A DNA stretch of 64,000 nt, taken from positions 1 through 64,000 of the forward strand of contig JACDGS010000018.1 of assembly GCA_013821455.1 (NCBI GenBank), in the 5' to 3' direction. The DNA is from Chthoniobacterales bacterium. GTDB lineage: Bacteria > Verrucomicrobiota > Verrucomicrobiia > Chthoniobacterales > UBA10450. Position numbers and translations under genes: made by a program. Below are positions 18,176 through 27,919 of the stretch, one piece after another; the stretch's first letter is position 1; every line of letters starts with the position of its first letter. A model generated the notes under the pieces. The model saw only the letters and a list, made by a program, of their open reading frames with translations. It was not told where the DNA came from and searched no databases.

Positions 18176-19720
18176 ATGATCACGATGATGCGCAAACACC
18201 ACAAGGTCCTGATGATCTTCATCACGGCCCTCGTGTGCATTTCCTTCTCCTGGTATTGGAACAAAACGGACTTCTCGCAGATGGGCAGCGGCGTCGTCGG
18301 GAAGATCTACGATCACAACGTTTCGCAGGTCGAATACCAGCGTAACGCCCGCCTCCTCCGCCTCGGGAGCGACCTCGGCATGCGCGAACTCGTGCAGGCC
18401 CTCACCTACGGCGCGCAAACCGAGAACGAAGCTTACGCAAGTTTCTCCTGGAACCTGATGGTGCTGCGCCACGAAGCCGACGCGCTCGGGATTCAACCCA
18501 CGACGACGGAGATCGCGGACCTCGTCAAAACGTTGCCGGCTTTTCAGGGGGAAAATGGTTTCGACGTCGCGAAGTACACCGACTTTGCCGACCACGCGCT
18601 TTCACCAATGGGATTTAGCGAAGCGCAGGTCGAAGAGCTGGCCGCTGATCAAATCGCGCTCGGCCGAGTTGAAAAAATCCTCGGCGCAGGCGTGAGCGTT
18701 CCCGATGAGGAGATGCGCACCAACTTCACGCAGCTCTACTCGAAGATGGAAGTGAGCACGGTGCATTTGCACAACGCCGACTTCGAGAAAGAGGTGCAGA
18801 CAAGCGACGCCGACATCGCGAAGTATTTCGAGGCGCACAAGGCGCAACTCCAAACGGATGAAAAGCGCAAGATCAGCTTCGCGAATTTCGGTCTGACCGA
18901 AGAGCAGAAGAAACTCACCGGCAAACCGCGCATCGATGTCCTGCAGAAATTAGCCGACAGCGCGAATGATTTTACGGAAGCTCTACAGGCGAAGGACGCG
19001 GATTTCGCTGCGGTGGCGCAGAAGTTCAAACTAACGCCGAAAGAGACTGGAGAGTTTTCGCGCGCGACGCCCGACCCGCTTTTCGCTGCTACACCGGCGC
19101 TGACCCAATCGGCTTTCAGCCTAACGAAAGCCGCGCCTAACGGCGATGCCATTCAAACGCCCGACGGATTCTACATCGAACATCTTTTGCAGGTGGACCC
19201 GGCTCGGCCTCTCACCTTGGAAGAAGCCCGGCCCAGGATCGTCGAAGCGTTGAAAACGGAGCGGCTGCAAACGCTGCTCGCCGCCAAAGCGCAAGCGGTT
19301 TCGAAGCAAATTCGGGATGCCTTGCAGAGCGGCAAGACGGTCGAGGAAGCCGCCACGCAAGCAGGCGTAAAAGCGGAGAAAATTCCCGCGTTCGCTCTCC
19401 TCGATAATCCGCCGGGAGCATCACCGGCCCCGACGCCCGATCCCAAAACTCAGACACCGGAAATGGAAACGATCAAACAAGCAGTGGGAGAAATGAATCC
19501 CGGTGCCGTGAGTGAAATGATCCCGCAAGCGGACGGCGGCATGCTCGTGGTGATGGAGAAGCGCGAGCCGCTCAACGCGGCCCAGTACGAAGCCGCGCGC
19601 CCTCTGCTCGAAACCCGTGTGCTGCGCGGCAAGAGTCAGATCGTATTCTTCGAATGGCTGCGCGACCGCCGTCGTTCGGCCGGCGTGCAGGAAACGCAGC
19701 CGCAACGGGCCCCGGGTTAG
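18176..19720 (+). CDS. SurA/PpiD-like peptidyl-prolyl cis-trans isomerase with N-terminal membrane anchor
   Basis: N-terminal hydrophobic segment, SurA_N-like region, 'GEFSRATPDPLF...PDGFYIEHLLQVDPARPLTLEEARPRIVEAL' parvulin-like C-terminal pattern. Confidence 0.8.
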   Translation: MITMMRKHHKVLMIFITALVCISFSWYWNKTDFSQMGSGVVGKIYDHNVSQVEYQRNARLLRLGSDLGMRELVQALTYGAQTENEAYASFSWNLMVLRHEADALGIQPTTTEIADLVKTLPAFQGENGFDVAKYTDFADHALSPMGFSEAQVEELAADQIALGRVEKILGAGVSVPDEEMRTNFTQLYSKMEVSTVHLHNADFEKEVQTSDADIAKYFEAHKAQLQTDEKRKISFANFGLTEEQKKLTGKPRIDVLQKLADSANDFTEALQAKDADFAAVAQKFKLTPKETGEFSRATPDPLFAATPALTQSAFSLTKAAPNGDAIQTPDGFYIEHLLQVDPARPLTLEEARPRIVEALKTERLQTLLAAKAQAVSKQIRDALQSGKTVEEAATQAGVKAEKIPAFALLDNPPGASPAPTPDPKTQTPEMETIKQAVGEMNPGAVSEMIPQADGGMLVVMEKREPLNAAQYEAARPLLETRVLRGKSQIVFFEWLRDRRRSAGVQETQPQRAPG

Positions 19721-19737
19721 CGAGTTTGTTAGGCGCG

Positions 19738-20070
19738 ATGGACTCGGTCGACGAAGTCTTTGACGACGCGAATGGCGACCTGGCGATCGGCGAACTGGAG
19801 AGCGCGGTGGAAAAATATCGGCGCTGTGTCGAGTTGGATCCGCAATTCTTCGACGGCTGGCACGCCCTGGGGATGGCGTTAATGAAGCTGGGACGTTTCC
19901 CGGAGGCGATCGCGGCTGGCCGCAAAACCGTCGAGCTTAAGCCTAACGATCAGATCGGCTGGACGAGTCTCTCGCTTTTTTACAACCGCAACGGCGAGAT
20001 AAAGGAAGCCGAAGCCGCGGGCACGAAAGCGAAGATTCTGTCCTGGGGCGGGAAGATCGCGCAGGAGTGA
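19738..20070 (+). CDS. TPR-repeat protein
   Basis: 'GELESAVEKYRRCVELDPQFFDGWHALGMALMKLGRFPEAIAAGRKTVELKPND'. Confidence 0.8.
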   Translation: MDSVDEVFDDANGDLAIGELESAVEKYRRCVELDPQFFDGWHALGMALMKLGRFPEAIAAGRKTVELKPNDQIGWTSLSLFYNRNGEIKEAEAAGTKAKILSWGGKIAQE

Positions 20071-20162
20071 AGCGCCTTGCGAAATGGTGAAACGCCTTTG
20101 CCATTTTCTTCCCGGCCTAACGAATCGGGGCGGGCAATCTGCACGCGCAGCCGCTTGAGTTT

Positions 20163-20275
20163 GTCATCCCGAACCGCCGAAGGACGGTGAGGGACCCCGC
20201 AAGCGTCCCTCGACGTCAATTCGTTAGGCTAGTCGAGCAACGCTTGCGGGGTCCCTCGCTCCGCTCGGGATGACA
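20163..20275. repeat. REP-like intergenic repeat with TCGTTAGGC in its central region
   Basis: 'tgtcatcccgaaccgccgaaggac ... ctcgacgtcaaTTCGTTAGGCtagtcgag ... ctccgctcgggatgaca'. Confidence 0.85.
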
Positions 20276-20285
20276 ACTGCTTTGC

Positions 20286-21848
20286 CTAGTTGTCGTTAGG
20301 CAATCCTTCCGCGTCGCGCAAACGCAGGGCACGCTGAAGCTGCCCAAAATCCACCGGCTTTGTCAGGTGCGTAATAAAGCCCGCGGCCAGTGAACGGCTA
20401 ATGTCTTCGTCCATACCGTAACCGCTCAACGCAATGCCGCGGAGACCGTAACTTGCGCGCAGCTTCGCCATTAACTCCGTCCCACTGCCATCTGGTAATC
20501 CCAGGTCGGAGATAACGAGATCGAAGGAGTTGCAGGCCGCGGCCCCGAGGGCTTCCGTGACCGTCCGCGCCTGAGTGACCTGGTGACCGGCGGCGGCAAG
20601 CAACCGGGACAGCACCGACATGGTCGCCTCGTGGTCCTCGACCAGAAGCAGGCGCAGCGCAGGAGCGCGGCCAGTGTCGTTAGGCGACGGCTCATGCGAG
20701 ATTTCTACGCTGGGAAACAAGTCCGTCCCGTCGGCCACGCCATGAGGAGGAAAGGTGGCGCCCGGCAGCTCGACGATGAAGGTCGCGCCTTGATTCACGC
20801 CCTCACTTAGCGCCGTGATTTTCCCGCCGTGCAGATCGACAATCGCGCGCGCTATAGCAAGGCCGAGCCCAACGCCGCCGAAACGATGCTCGCCTTCGAG
20901 CGCTCCTTGATCGAACGGTAGAAAAATACGCTCGAGCGCGCCGGATTCGATCCCAATACCACTGTCAACCACTTCGATTTGCAACGTCGCATCCGCCTCC
21001 GCGCTTTCGCCATTGCGCGTTCGAATGGAAATGCGCCCGCCGCGCGGCGTGAACTTGACCGCGTTGCGCAAAAGATTCCAAATGACCTGCTGAAAGCGCG
21101 CCGGGTCCGCCGTCAGCCCGCTGAACGCCGCGCCGAATTTGCGCTCGATCGTGATCGCTTTCGCAAACGCATCGTTGCGCACGATCTCAACCGCGAGGCC
21201 GATCAGCGAATGGGCGTCGCAAATTTCCGAACGCAACCGGAGCTGCCCTTGCGCGATGCGCGTGAGATCGAGCAGGTCGTCGATCAAGCGCGCTTCGAGC
21301 GCGATGTTGCGCTCCATCATGCGCAGACTATCGCGCACATCGACGGGCAGGCGTTCGTCTTCACAGAGAGCGCGCGCCATCATCAGCACTGGAGTGAGCG
21401 GCGTGCGCAACTCGTGAGAAAGAGCGGCCAGAAAAGCGTCCTTCGCGCGGCTGGCCGCTTCAGCGCCGCGCTGCGCTGTTTTGAGATCGTGGATGTCGGT
21501 ATTAGTGCCAACCCATTGCGCGATGGCGCCGTTCTCGTCGCGCATCGCCTGAGCGCGCACAAGAAACCAGCGCTTCTCGCCATCGTGACGCCGCAAGCGA
21601 AATTCGACTTCGTAACGCTCGCCGCTTTGGAGCGAACTCTCCCATTGTCGTAATGCGTCCGGGAGATCGTCCGGGTGCACGAATTGCGCCCAGGCATGGC
21701 CGAGAATCTCGGTCTCAATCTCGACGCCAAAATACTGCACGCACTCTTGGTTGGCCCAATCCAGCTCGCCATCCGGACGCGCCGTCCACACCTGCAGAGA
21801 AACAACTTCGGCGAGAAGATTAAAGGGGTCGGTCGCGTTGGCCATCAC
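20286..21848 (-). CDS. PAS-domain hybrid sensor histidine kinase with C-terminal receiver domain
   Basis: 'FLAALSHELRTPLTPVLMMARAL', 'GGVGLGLAIARAIVDLHGGKI', 'LRLLLVEDHEATMSVLSRLLAAAGH...LVISDLGLPDGSG'. Confidence 0.92.
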   Translation of the reverse strand: MMANATDPFNLLAEVVSLQVWTARPDGELDWANQECVQYFGVEIETEILGHAWAQFVHPDDLPDALRQWESSLQSGERYEVEFRLRRHDGEKRWFLVRAQAMRDENGAIAQWVGTNTDIHDLKTAQRGAEAASRAKDAFLAALSHELRTPLTPVLMMARALCEDERLPVDVRDSLRMMERNIALEARLIDDLLDLTRIAQGQLRLRSEICDAHSLIGLAVEIVRNDAFAKAITIERKFGAAFSGLTADPARFQQVIWNLLRNAVKFTPRGGRISIRTRNGESAEADATLQIEVVDSGIGIESGALERIFLPFDQGALEGEHRFGGVGLGLAIARAIVDLHGGKITALSEGVNQGATFIVELPGATFPPHGVADGTDLFPSVEISHEPSPNDTGRAPALRLLLVEDHEATMSVLSRLLAAAGHQVTQARTVTEALGAAACNSFDLVISDLGLPDGSGTELMAKLRASYGLRGIALSGYGMDEDISRSLAAGFITHLTKPVDFGQLQRALRLRDAEGLPNDN

Positions 21849-21971
21849 GCGGCGGGATTCTGAGACACGACGCCGCGGATGACAAGCGCCTTCCAGTTAG
21901 CAGAGCGCAACGGAGATTGGCCTAACGAGTAAAGGTCACCGGACCGTTCGCTCTGAACCCCAGGGGCGCAT

Positions 21972-22057
21972 TGTCATCCCGAGAGCGTCCCTCGACGTCG
22001 ATTCGTTAGGCAAGTCGAGCCACGCTTGCGGGGTCCCTCGCTCCGCTCGGGATGACA
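21972..22057. repeat. REP-like intergenic repeat with TCGTTAGGC in its central region
   Basis: 'tgtcatcccgagagcgtccctcgacgtcgaTTCGTTAGGCaagtcgagccacgcttgcggggtccctcgctccgctcgggatgaca'. Confidence 0.85.
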
Positions 22058-22063
22058 GCGCGC

Positions 22064-22396
22064 CTAACCTTCCGCCAGCTCCTCTGCCGTCAGCACCAGG
22101 CGCTCGACGCGCTGTCCGCTCACCAAACCTTCCGCAATTTCCGGCACGTCCGCTGCTGTCACGTGACCGTAGAAAAAATGATCCGGCTCGACCAGAACCG
22201 TGACTCCGCGCGCGCATTGATCGAGACAGCTCGATTTGCAGGCCCGCGCTTGCAGCTGATTAAGACCGCGCCGGGCCAGCCCCTCCTTCAACGCTTGCTG
22301 GACCGCTTCAGAACCTTTGGCCGCGCACGACCCGCGCGGATTATCGTCGCTCCGGCGATTGGTGCAGACAAAGAGATAGCGCTCGCGTTGCGGCAT
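22064..22396 (-). CDS. (2Fe-2S) ferredoxin, thioredoxin-like
   Basis: 'YLFVCTNRRSDDNPRGSCAAKGSEAV...ARACKSSCLDQCARGVTVLVEPDHFFYGHV'. Confidence 0.8.
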   Translation of the reverse strand: MPQRERYLFVCTNRRSDDNPRGSCAAKGSEAVQQALKEGLARRGLNQLQARACKSSCLDQCARGVTVLVEPDHFFYGHVTAADVPEIAEGLVSGQRVERLVLTAEELAEG

Positions 22397-22499
22397 GAGA
22401 AGCCAGGTTCGCCGCCGCCGGTTTGGTCGTCAAACCGCAGTCCATCGGCGCCCATGTAACCCCCGCACTATATTGATGTCATAGTAGAAATTCGTTTCG

Positions 22500-23933
22500 A
22501 TGCTCACTTCCTTCTCAGCCAAGAATTGGAACTACGAATCGGCCGCGCACCTGCTGAACCGCGCGGGCTTTGGTGGAACGCCAAACGAGATTGCAGTGTT
22601 CCAGGCCAAAGGTCTCGACGCCGCGGTCGACAGCCTGTTGCAGCCGCCTAACGATTCTCCGCCGGCCGCAGGGGAGCCCTGGACAATTCCGAAAGACTTT
22701 CTCGCCCGCCGGCAGGAGATCGATGCGCTCAAGAGCCAGCCGGTGCAGTTGCGCGAAAAGAAAAAAGAGATGCGCCGCGAAGAAGGTGAAGAGTTCCGCG
22801 AGCTCCGCGCTTGGTGGCTCGACCGGATGCTCACGACGCACGCGCCGCTGCGCGAAAAGATGACGCTTTTCTGGCACGGCCACTTCGCGACCAGCGCACA
22901 GAAAGTGAAAGTCGCCTATGCAATGTGGCTGCAAAACGAGAGCTTTCGCCACCAATCGCTCGGGAATTTCACTACTCTGCTCAAAGCCGTTTCGCGCGAT
23001 CCGGCGATGATGATTTACCTCGATCTTTTCCAAAGCAAACAAGAGCACCCTAACGAGAATTGGGCGCGCGAGGTGATGGAACTTTTCACTCTCGGGATTG
23101 GCCATTACACCGAGCAGGACGTGCGCGAATCGGCTCGCGCTTTCACCGGCTACCGGATCGATTTTGTACAGCACAAGTTTCGCTTCGCGCCTTTTCAGCA
23201 CGGTAGCGGCGAAAAGAAATTCCTCGGTCACACCGGCAACTTCAACGGCGACGACATTCTCGATCTGATCGTGCAGCAGCCGGCTTGCCCGCGTTTTCTT
23301 GGGCGAAAACTGTGGCGCTATTTCGTCGAGGACGAACCGGCAGACGTCGCGGTTGAGAACATGGCGGCCCTCCTGCGCAAGCACGACTTCGAGATGCGGC
23401 CGGTCTTGCGCGAAATCTTTTCTTCGCGCGAATTTTACTCCGAGGGCGCGCGCCGCACGCAAATCAAAAGCCCGGTCCAATTTCTCGTCCAAAGCTGCAA
23501 ACTGCTCGAGACCGATCTTCCGGCGGCGAACGTCACCGACGGCGCCATGCGGGTGATGGGCCAGTTGCTTCTCGCCCCGCCTAACGTCAAAGGCTGGGAC
23601 GGGGGGAAATCGTGGGTCAGCACTGGCACGCTGCTCTTTCGCTATAATTTCTCCAACTACCTCATTAGCGGCACGAGCCAGGTGCCGAACGCGCCCCCGA
23701 AGCTGCAGCGCCCGGCGATCGACGTAGCGAAGCTCGTGCCTAACGAGCTGCGCAAAGATCCCGCGCAGCTCGTCCAGACCCTCTCGCAGCGTCTTTTTCA
23801 AGCGAAGCCCGCACCCAAACAAACCGATACTTTTGTCGCCTATCTGAAATCAGGCGGGAGCGAACCGGATGACGAAAAGATTCGCCGCCTGATGCATCTC
23901 ATGATGAGCACGCCGCAATACCAGCTCACCTAA
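22500..23933 (+). CDS. DUF1800 family protein
   Basis: 'AAHLLNRAGFGGTPNEI...LREKMTLFWHGHFATSAQKV...NWAREVMELFTLGIGHYTEQDVRESARAFTGYRID'. Confidence 0.9.
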   Translation: MLTSFSAKNWNYESAAHLLNRAGFGGTPNEIAVFQAKGLDAAVDSLLQPPNDSPPAAGEPWTIPKDFLARRQEIDALKSQPVQLREKKKEMRREEGEEFRELRAWWLDRMLTTHAPLREKMTLFWHGHFATSAQKVKVAYAMWLQNESFRHQSLGNFTTLLKAVSRDPAMMIYLDLFQSKQEHPNENWAREVMELFTLGIGHYTEQDVRESARAFTGYRIDFVQHKFRFAPFQHGSGEKKFLGHTGNFNGDDILDLIVQQPACPRFLGRKLWRYFVEDEPADVAVENMAALLRKHDFEMRPVLREIFSSREFYSEGARRTQIKSPVQFLVQSCKLLETDLPAANVTDGAMRVMGQLLLAPPNVKGWDGGKSWVSTGTLLFRYNFSNYLISGTSQVPNAPPKLQRPAIDVAKLVPNELRKDPAQLVQTLSQRLFQAKPAPKQTDTFVAYLKSGGSEPDDEKIRRLMHLMMSTPQYQLT

Positions 23934-23977
23934 GAAACGATTTCCGTTGCAGCCATTGTCTCAAGACCCGCTAAACC

Positions 23978-24082
23978 TGTCATCCCGAGCGAAGCGAAGC
24001 GCAGTCGAGGGATCCCGCGATCTTACCTTTAAGGCAGCGCCACGGGATTCTTCGACTCCGCTGCGCTGCGCTCAGAATGACA
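23978..24082. repeat. REP-like intergenic inverted repeat
   Basis: 'tgtcatcccgagcgaagcgaagcgcagtcgagggatcccg ... cgggattcttcgactccgctgcgctgcgctcagaatgaca'. Confidence 0.8.
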
Positions 24083-24169
24083 ACGTTATGAAGATCGCTT
24101 CCACATATCCTTTACTCGTTATGCACTCCTTTACTCGTTAGGCTGGCTACTCCAATCGAAACCAAAACG

Positions 24170-25486
24170 ATGAACCAGACGCTGCACACTCGCCGCCGTT
24201 TTTTGCGCACATCTTTCCTGGGCGCCGCCGCTTCCTGGACTCTGCCAGTTTTTCTCGAGAAGACATTTTTCGCGCTCGACGCGATGGCCGCAGATTCGCT
24301 TACCCAGGTTGTGACCGGCAAAGACAACACCATCCTCGTCGTCCTCCAGATGGCCGGCGGCAACGACGGCTTGAGCATGGTCGTGCCCTATCTCGACGAT
24401 GCTTATCATCGCGCGCGGCCGAAGCTGGCGCTTCCCGCGAACAAAATCCTGCGGCTCGATTCCTACGCCGGCCTCAATCCAAAACTCGCCGGCCTGAAAT
24501 CCATTTTCGACGATGGCCATCTTGCCGTTATCCAAGGTGTCGGCTACCCGAATCCGAATCGCTCGCATTTTCGCGCGACGGAAATTTGGCAGACTGCCTC
24601 GGACGCCGATCGCAACGAAAACATCGGCTGGCTTGGACGTTACTTCGACAGTTGCTGCGCTGGCTCCGATCCGACCGTCGGCGTCGCCATTGGGTCGGAA
24701 ATGCCGCAAGCCTTCGCCGCGCGCACGCCAACCGGCGTTGTCTTTTCGCGCCCGGAAGATTTTCGTTTCAAGAGCAGCGACAAAGCGGCGGGCGCGAACA
24801 GCGAGGAAGCATTTTACCGGCAACTGAACGAGGGCGGTGACACTTCCATCGCCGCGCCGGAAGGCGGATCGATCGGCGCCATCGCCGGCGCGACTCATGC
24901 CGACATGAGCGCGGCCGATTTTCTGCAACGCACGGCGCTCGACGCGCAAATCAGCTCCGACAAAATTCTCGAGATCGCGCGCAAAGCGAAATCAACGGTT
25001 CCCTATCCCGCCGGCCGGCTGGCCAATAGCCTCAGTCTCATCGCACGCATGATCGGCGGCGGCCTAACGACGCGCGTTTACTACGCAAGCCAGGGCGGTT
25101 TCGACACGCACGCCGGGCAGCTCGGCGCGCACGAGCGGCTCATGGGCGAACTCAACGACGCGGTGGCCGCTTTCGTCGCCGATTTGAAACAGCAGGGAAA
25201 TTTCGATCGCGTCCTGTTACTCACCTTCAGCGAATTCGGTCGTCGCGTGCAGGAAAACGCCAACGGCGGCACCGATCACGGAGCGGCTGCGCCGATGTTC
25301 GTCCTCGGCGGAAAAGTGAAACCGGGACTATTCGGAAAATATCCGAGCCTAACGGATCTCGATCACGGCGATTTGAAATTCAACACCGACTTCCGCAGCG
25401 TTTACGGCAGCGTGCTCGATCAATGGCTACGAGCGCCGAGCGCCACCGTCCTCGGCCGCAAATTTCCCGCGCTCCCGATCGTATAA
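24170..25486 (+). CDS. DUF1501 family protein with Tat-like signal
   Basis: 'RRRFLRTSFLGAAASW', 'LVVLQMAGGNDGLSMVVPY', 'GGFDTHAGQ', 'TFSEFGRRVQENANGGTDHGAAAPMFVLGG'. Confidence 0.92.
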   Translation: MNQTLHTRRRFLRTSFLGAAASWTLPVFLEKTFFALDAMAADSLTQVVTGKDNTILVVLQMAGGNDGLSMVVPYLDDAYHRARPKLALPANKILRLDSYAGLNPKLAGLKSIFDDGHLAVIQGVGYPNPNRSHFRATEIWQTASDADRNENIGWLGRYFDSCCAGSDPTVGVAIGSEMPQAFAARTPTGVVFSRPEDFRFKSSDKAAGANSEEAFYRQLNEGGDTSIAAPEGGSIGAIAGATHADMSAADFLQRTALDAQISSDKILEIARKAKSTVPYPAGRLANSLSLIARMIGGGLTTRVYYASQGGFDTHAGQLGAHERLMGELNDAVAAFVADLKQQGNFDRVLLLTFSEFGRRVQENANGGTDHGAAAPMFVLGGKVKPGLFGKYPSLTDLDHGDLKFNTDFRSVYGSVLDQWLRAPSATVLGRKFPALPIV

Positions 25487-25513
25487 GCGCGAGTCGCCTC
25501 TCCGTCCGGGGAG

Positions 25514-25555
25514 GACGGGCTGCCAGCCCGTCGTCGCCGGGAGCCTCCCGGCGAC
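25514..25555. repeat. double-hairpin intergenic repeat (GACGGGCTGnnAGCCCGTC family)
   Basis: 'gacgggctgccagcccgtc' followed by 'gtcgccgggagcctcccggcgac'. Confidence 0.7.
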
Positions 25556-25646
25556 TGTCTGGAATCCGAGCGCCGAAATTTCCCAAAACAAAAACGCAGC
25601 CTTCACCAAGCGTTAGAATTTTGCGCGGCGACGACCCGGGAATACC

Positions 25647-26657
25647 TTGCGCCTCGCCGCCTCTTCCATCCTCGTGCAAGAAACCGCCACCTCGCTCGCC
25701 ATCTATCACGAGCATCCGCTCTGGTTCCGTCCGCTCTTCGCCGAGCTCGATCGTCGCGGCATTTCCTACGAAACGATCGACGCGAATCGGCCCTTCTTTT
25801 TCGACCCGGCGGAAACCACGCGCCGCTATTCCGTTTTCTTCAACCGCATGAGTCCATCCGCCTATTTGCGCGACGGCGGCAGTGCGATTTTCCACACCTT
25901 AAATTTGCTCGCGCATCTCGAACGGCTTGGCACTCGCGTCATCAACGGCGTGCGCTCATTCACCTACGAAATTTCAAAAGCGCGCCAGTTGACACTCCTC
26001 GCCGAACTTGGTTTGCCGGGCCCGCGCAGCCGCGTCATCCATCGCGCCGCGGATGCGCGCGCGGCAACTGAAGGCTTGCGTTTTCCGATCGTGGTGAAGG
26101 CGAATATCGGCGGCAGCGGCGCCGGGATCGTGCGCTACGATTCGTTAGGCGAATTAACCGCGACCGTGCGCAGCAATTCGATTGACCTAGGCCTCGATCA
26201 CGTCGCGCTCGTGCAGGAATACGTGCCCGCGCGCGACGGCCATATCACGCGCGTCGAGACGCTAGGCGGCAAATTTCTCTACGCGATTAACGTCTTCCCC
26301 GAAGCGGGAAGTTTCGATCTCTGTCCCGCTGATGCCTGCCAAACCAAAGACGGCGCCGAGCTGGAACGCACAGCCACCTCCGGTTGCCTGATCGATGGGC
26401 CGAAGCGCGGGTTGCGCGTGGAAGGCACTGATGTGCCTAACGACGTCCGCGAAGCCTGCGAGCAAATTGCGCAGCGCGCCGTTATCGACGTCGGCGGGAT
26501 CGAATCGATGATCGACGATCGTGACGGCAGCCGCCTTTATTACGACATCAACGCGCTCTCTAATTTTGTGGCTGACGCACCGCGCGTCATTGGCTTCGAT
26601 CCACACGCGAAGCTCGTCGATTTTCTGGAGTCGGAGCTGAACCGATCCCGCTCATGA
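25647..26657 (+). CDS. ATP-grasp (RimK-like) family protein
   Basis: 'LPGPRSRVIHRAADARAATEGLRFPIVVKANIGGSGAGIVRY...VALVQEYVPARDGHITRVETLGGKFLYAI...YYDINALSNFV'. Confidence 0.8.
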   Translation: MRLAASSILVQETATSLAIYHEHPLWFRPLFAELDRRGISYETIDANRPFFFDPAETTRRYSVFFNRMSPSAYLRDGGSAIFHTLNLLAHLERLGTRVINGVRSFTYEISKARQLTLLAELGLPGPRSRVIHRAADARAATEGLRFPIVVKANIGGSGAGIVRYDSLGELTATVRSNSIDLGLDHVALVQEYVPARDGHITRVETLGGKFLYAINVFPEAGSFDLCPADACQTKDGAELERTATSGCLIDGPKRGLRVEGTDVPNDVREACEQIAQRAVIDVGGIESMIDDRDGSRLYYDINALSNFVADAPRVIGFDPHAKLVDFLESELNRSRS

Positions 26658-26676
26658 TTGTTGGCCCTAACCAAGT

Positions 26677-26791
26677 TGTCATCCCGAGTGGAGCGAGGGA
26701 CCCCGCAAGCGTCCCTCGACGCTGCTTTCGAAGGGAAGGCAGAGCAACGCCTGCGGGGTCCTTCGCCGCGCTGCGCCGGCTCAGGATGACA
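26677..26791. repeat. REP-like intergenic inverted repeat
   Basis: 'tgtcatcccgagtggagcgagggaccccgcaagcgtccctcgacg ... gcctgcggggtccttcgccgcgctgcgccggctcaggatgaca'. Confidence 0.85.
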
Positions 26792-26811
26792 ATGCGGCTC
26801 GCCTAACGAAT

Positions 26812-27849
26812 ATGCGCTACGGTTACTGGCTCCCGGTTTTCGGCGGATGGCTGCGCAATGTGCCTAACGAGGGCATGGAAGCGTCGTGGGATTACGTCCG
26901 CCGCCTCGCCTGTCGCAGTGAAGAAATCGGCTACGACCTTACCCTCGTGGCCGAGCTAAACCTGAACGACATCAAAGGCGCGGGCGCACCTACGCTGGAT
27001 GCCTGGAGCACCGCCGCCGCACTCATGGCCGTGACGAAACGCCTGGAGTTCATGGTCGCGGTGCGCCCCACTTTCCACGCCCCCGCGCTGCTCGCGAAAC
27101 AGGCCGCAAACATCGACCAGATCGGCGGCCCGGGCCGGCTCTCGCTGAACGTCGTCAGCTCGTGGTGGGCCGACGAAGCGAAAAAATACGGAGTCCATTT
27201 CGAGCAGCACGATGATCGTTATGCGCGCACCGCGGAGTGGCTCGATGTCGTCGATGGCATGTGGAAAGAGGACCGTTTTTCCTACTCCGGAAAATTTTAT
27301 CAAATCGAAGATTCCTTCATGAGTCCGAAGCCGGCCACGCAGCCTCGGCCGGTGATTTATGCCGGCGGCGAATCGGAAGCGGCGAAAAATCTCATCGCGC
27401 AAAAGTGCGACGCCTTCGTTATGCACGGCGATCCTCCGGCGAAGATTCGCGAAAAAATTGCGGAGATGTCGGAGCGCCGCGAACGGCTCGGATTGCCGCG
27501 GATGCAATTTGGCATCGCGGCCTACGCGATCGTGCGAGACACCGAGCGCGAAGCGCAAGCCGAGCTTGCGCGTATCACCGACGTGCAATCATCCGCGGCG
27601 GGCTATGGCAACTATCAGCAATGGCTTGCCGGCACGAAGCTCGAAGGCCAGATGTCGATCGACGAGTATTCCGTCTCCAATCGCGGTCTGCGCCCGAATT
27701 TAATCGGCACGGCGGAAGCCGTCCGCGAGCGCATCGACGAATTCGCTGAGGCGGGGGTCGATCTCCTGTTGCTGCAATCCAGCCCGCAACGCGAGGAGAT
27801 GGAGCGCTTTGCCGCGGAAGTAATTCGTGCGCCGAGCGCGGGCGTGTGA
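26812..27849 (+). CDS. LLM-class flavin-dependent oxidoreductase (SsuD-like)
   Basis: 'YGYWLPVFGGWLRN...RLSLNVVSSWWADEAKKYGVHFEQHDDRYARTAEWLDVVDGMWKE...YSGKFYQIEDSFMSPKPATQPRPVIYAGGESEAA'. Confidence 0.88.
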   Translation: MRYGYWLPVFGGWLRNVPNEGMEASWDYVRRLACRSEEIGYDLTLVAELNLNDIKGAGAPTLDAWSTAAALMAVTKRLEFMVAVRPTFHAPALLAKQAANIDQIGGPGRLSLNVVSSWWADEAKKYGVHFEQHDDRYARTAEWLDVVDGMWKEDRFSYSGKFYQIEDSFMSPKPATQPRPVIYAGGESEAAKNLIAQKCDAFVMHGDPPAKIREKIAEMSERRERLGLPRMQFGIAAYAIVRDTEREAQAELARITDVQSSAAGYGNYQQWLAGTKLEGQMSIDEYSVSNRGLRPNLIGTAEAVRERIDEFAEAGVDLLLLQSSPQREEMERFAAEVIRAPSAGV

Positions 27850-27919
27850 GCCGCAATCAAGCCGTCTTTCCGAGCAGAGTGAAGCGCAGCGTTACAGGCT
27901 GCGCTGCGCTGCGCTCGGG

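Noticed and set aside
18028-18264. Small ORFs overlapping REP-like repeats (e.g. 'MFQYQEKEMHTRAV...VERSGTESRDPAELT')
   Set aside because: Translated repeat sequence, no independent coding evidence.
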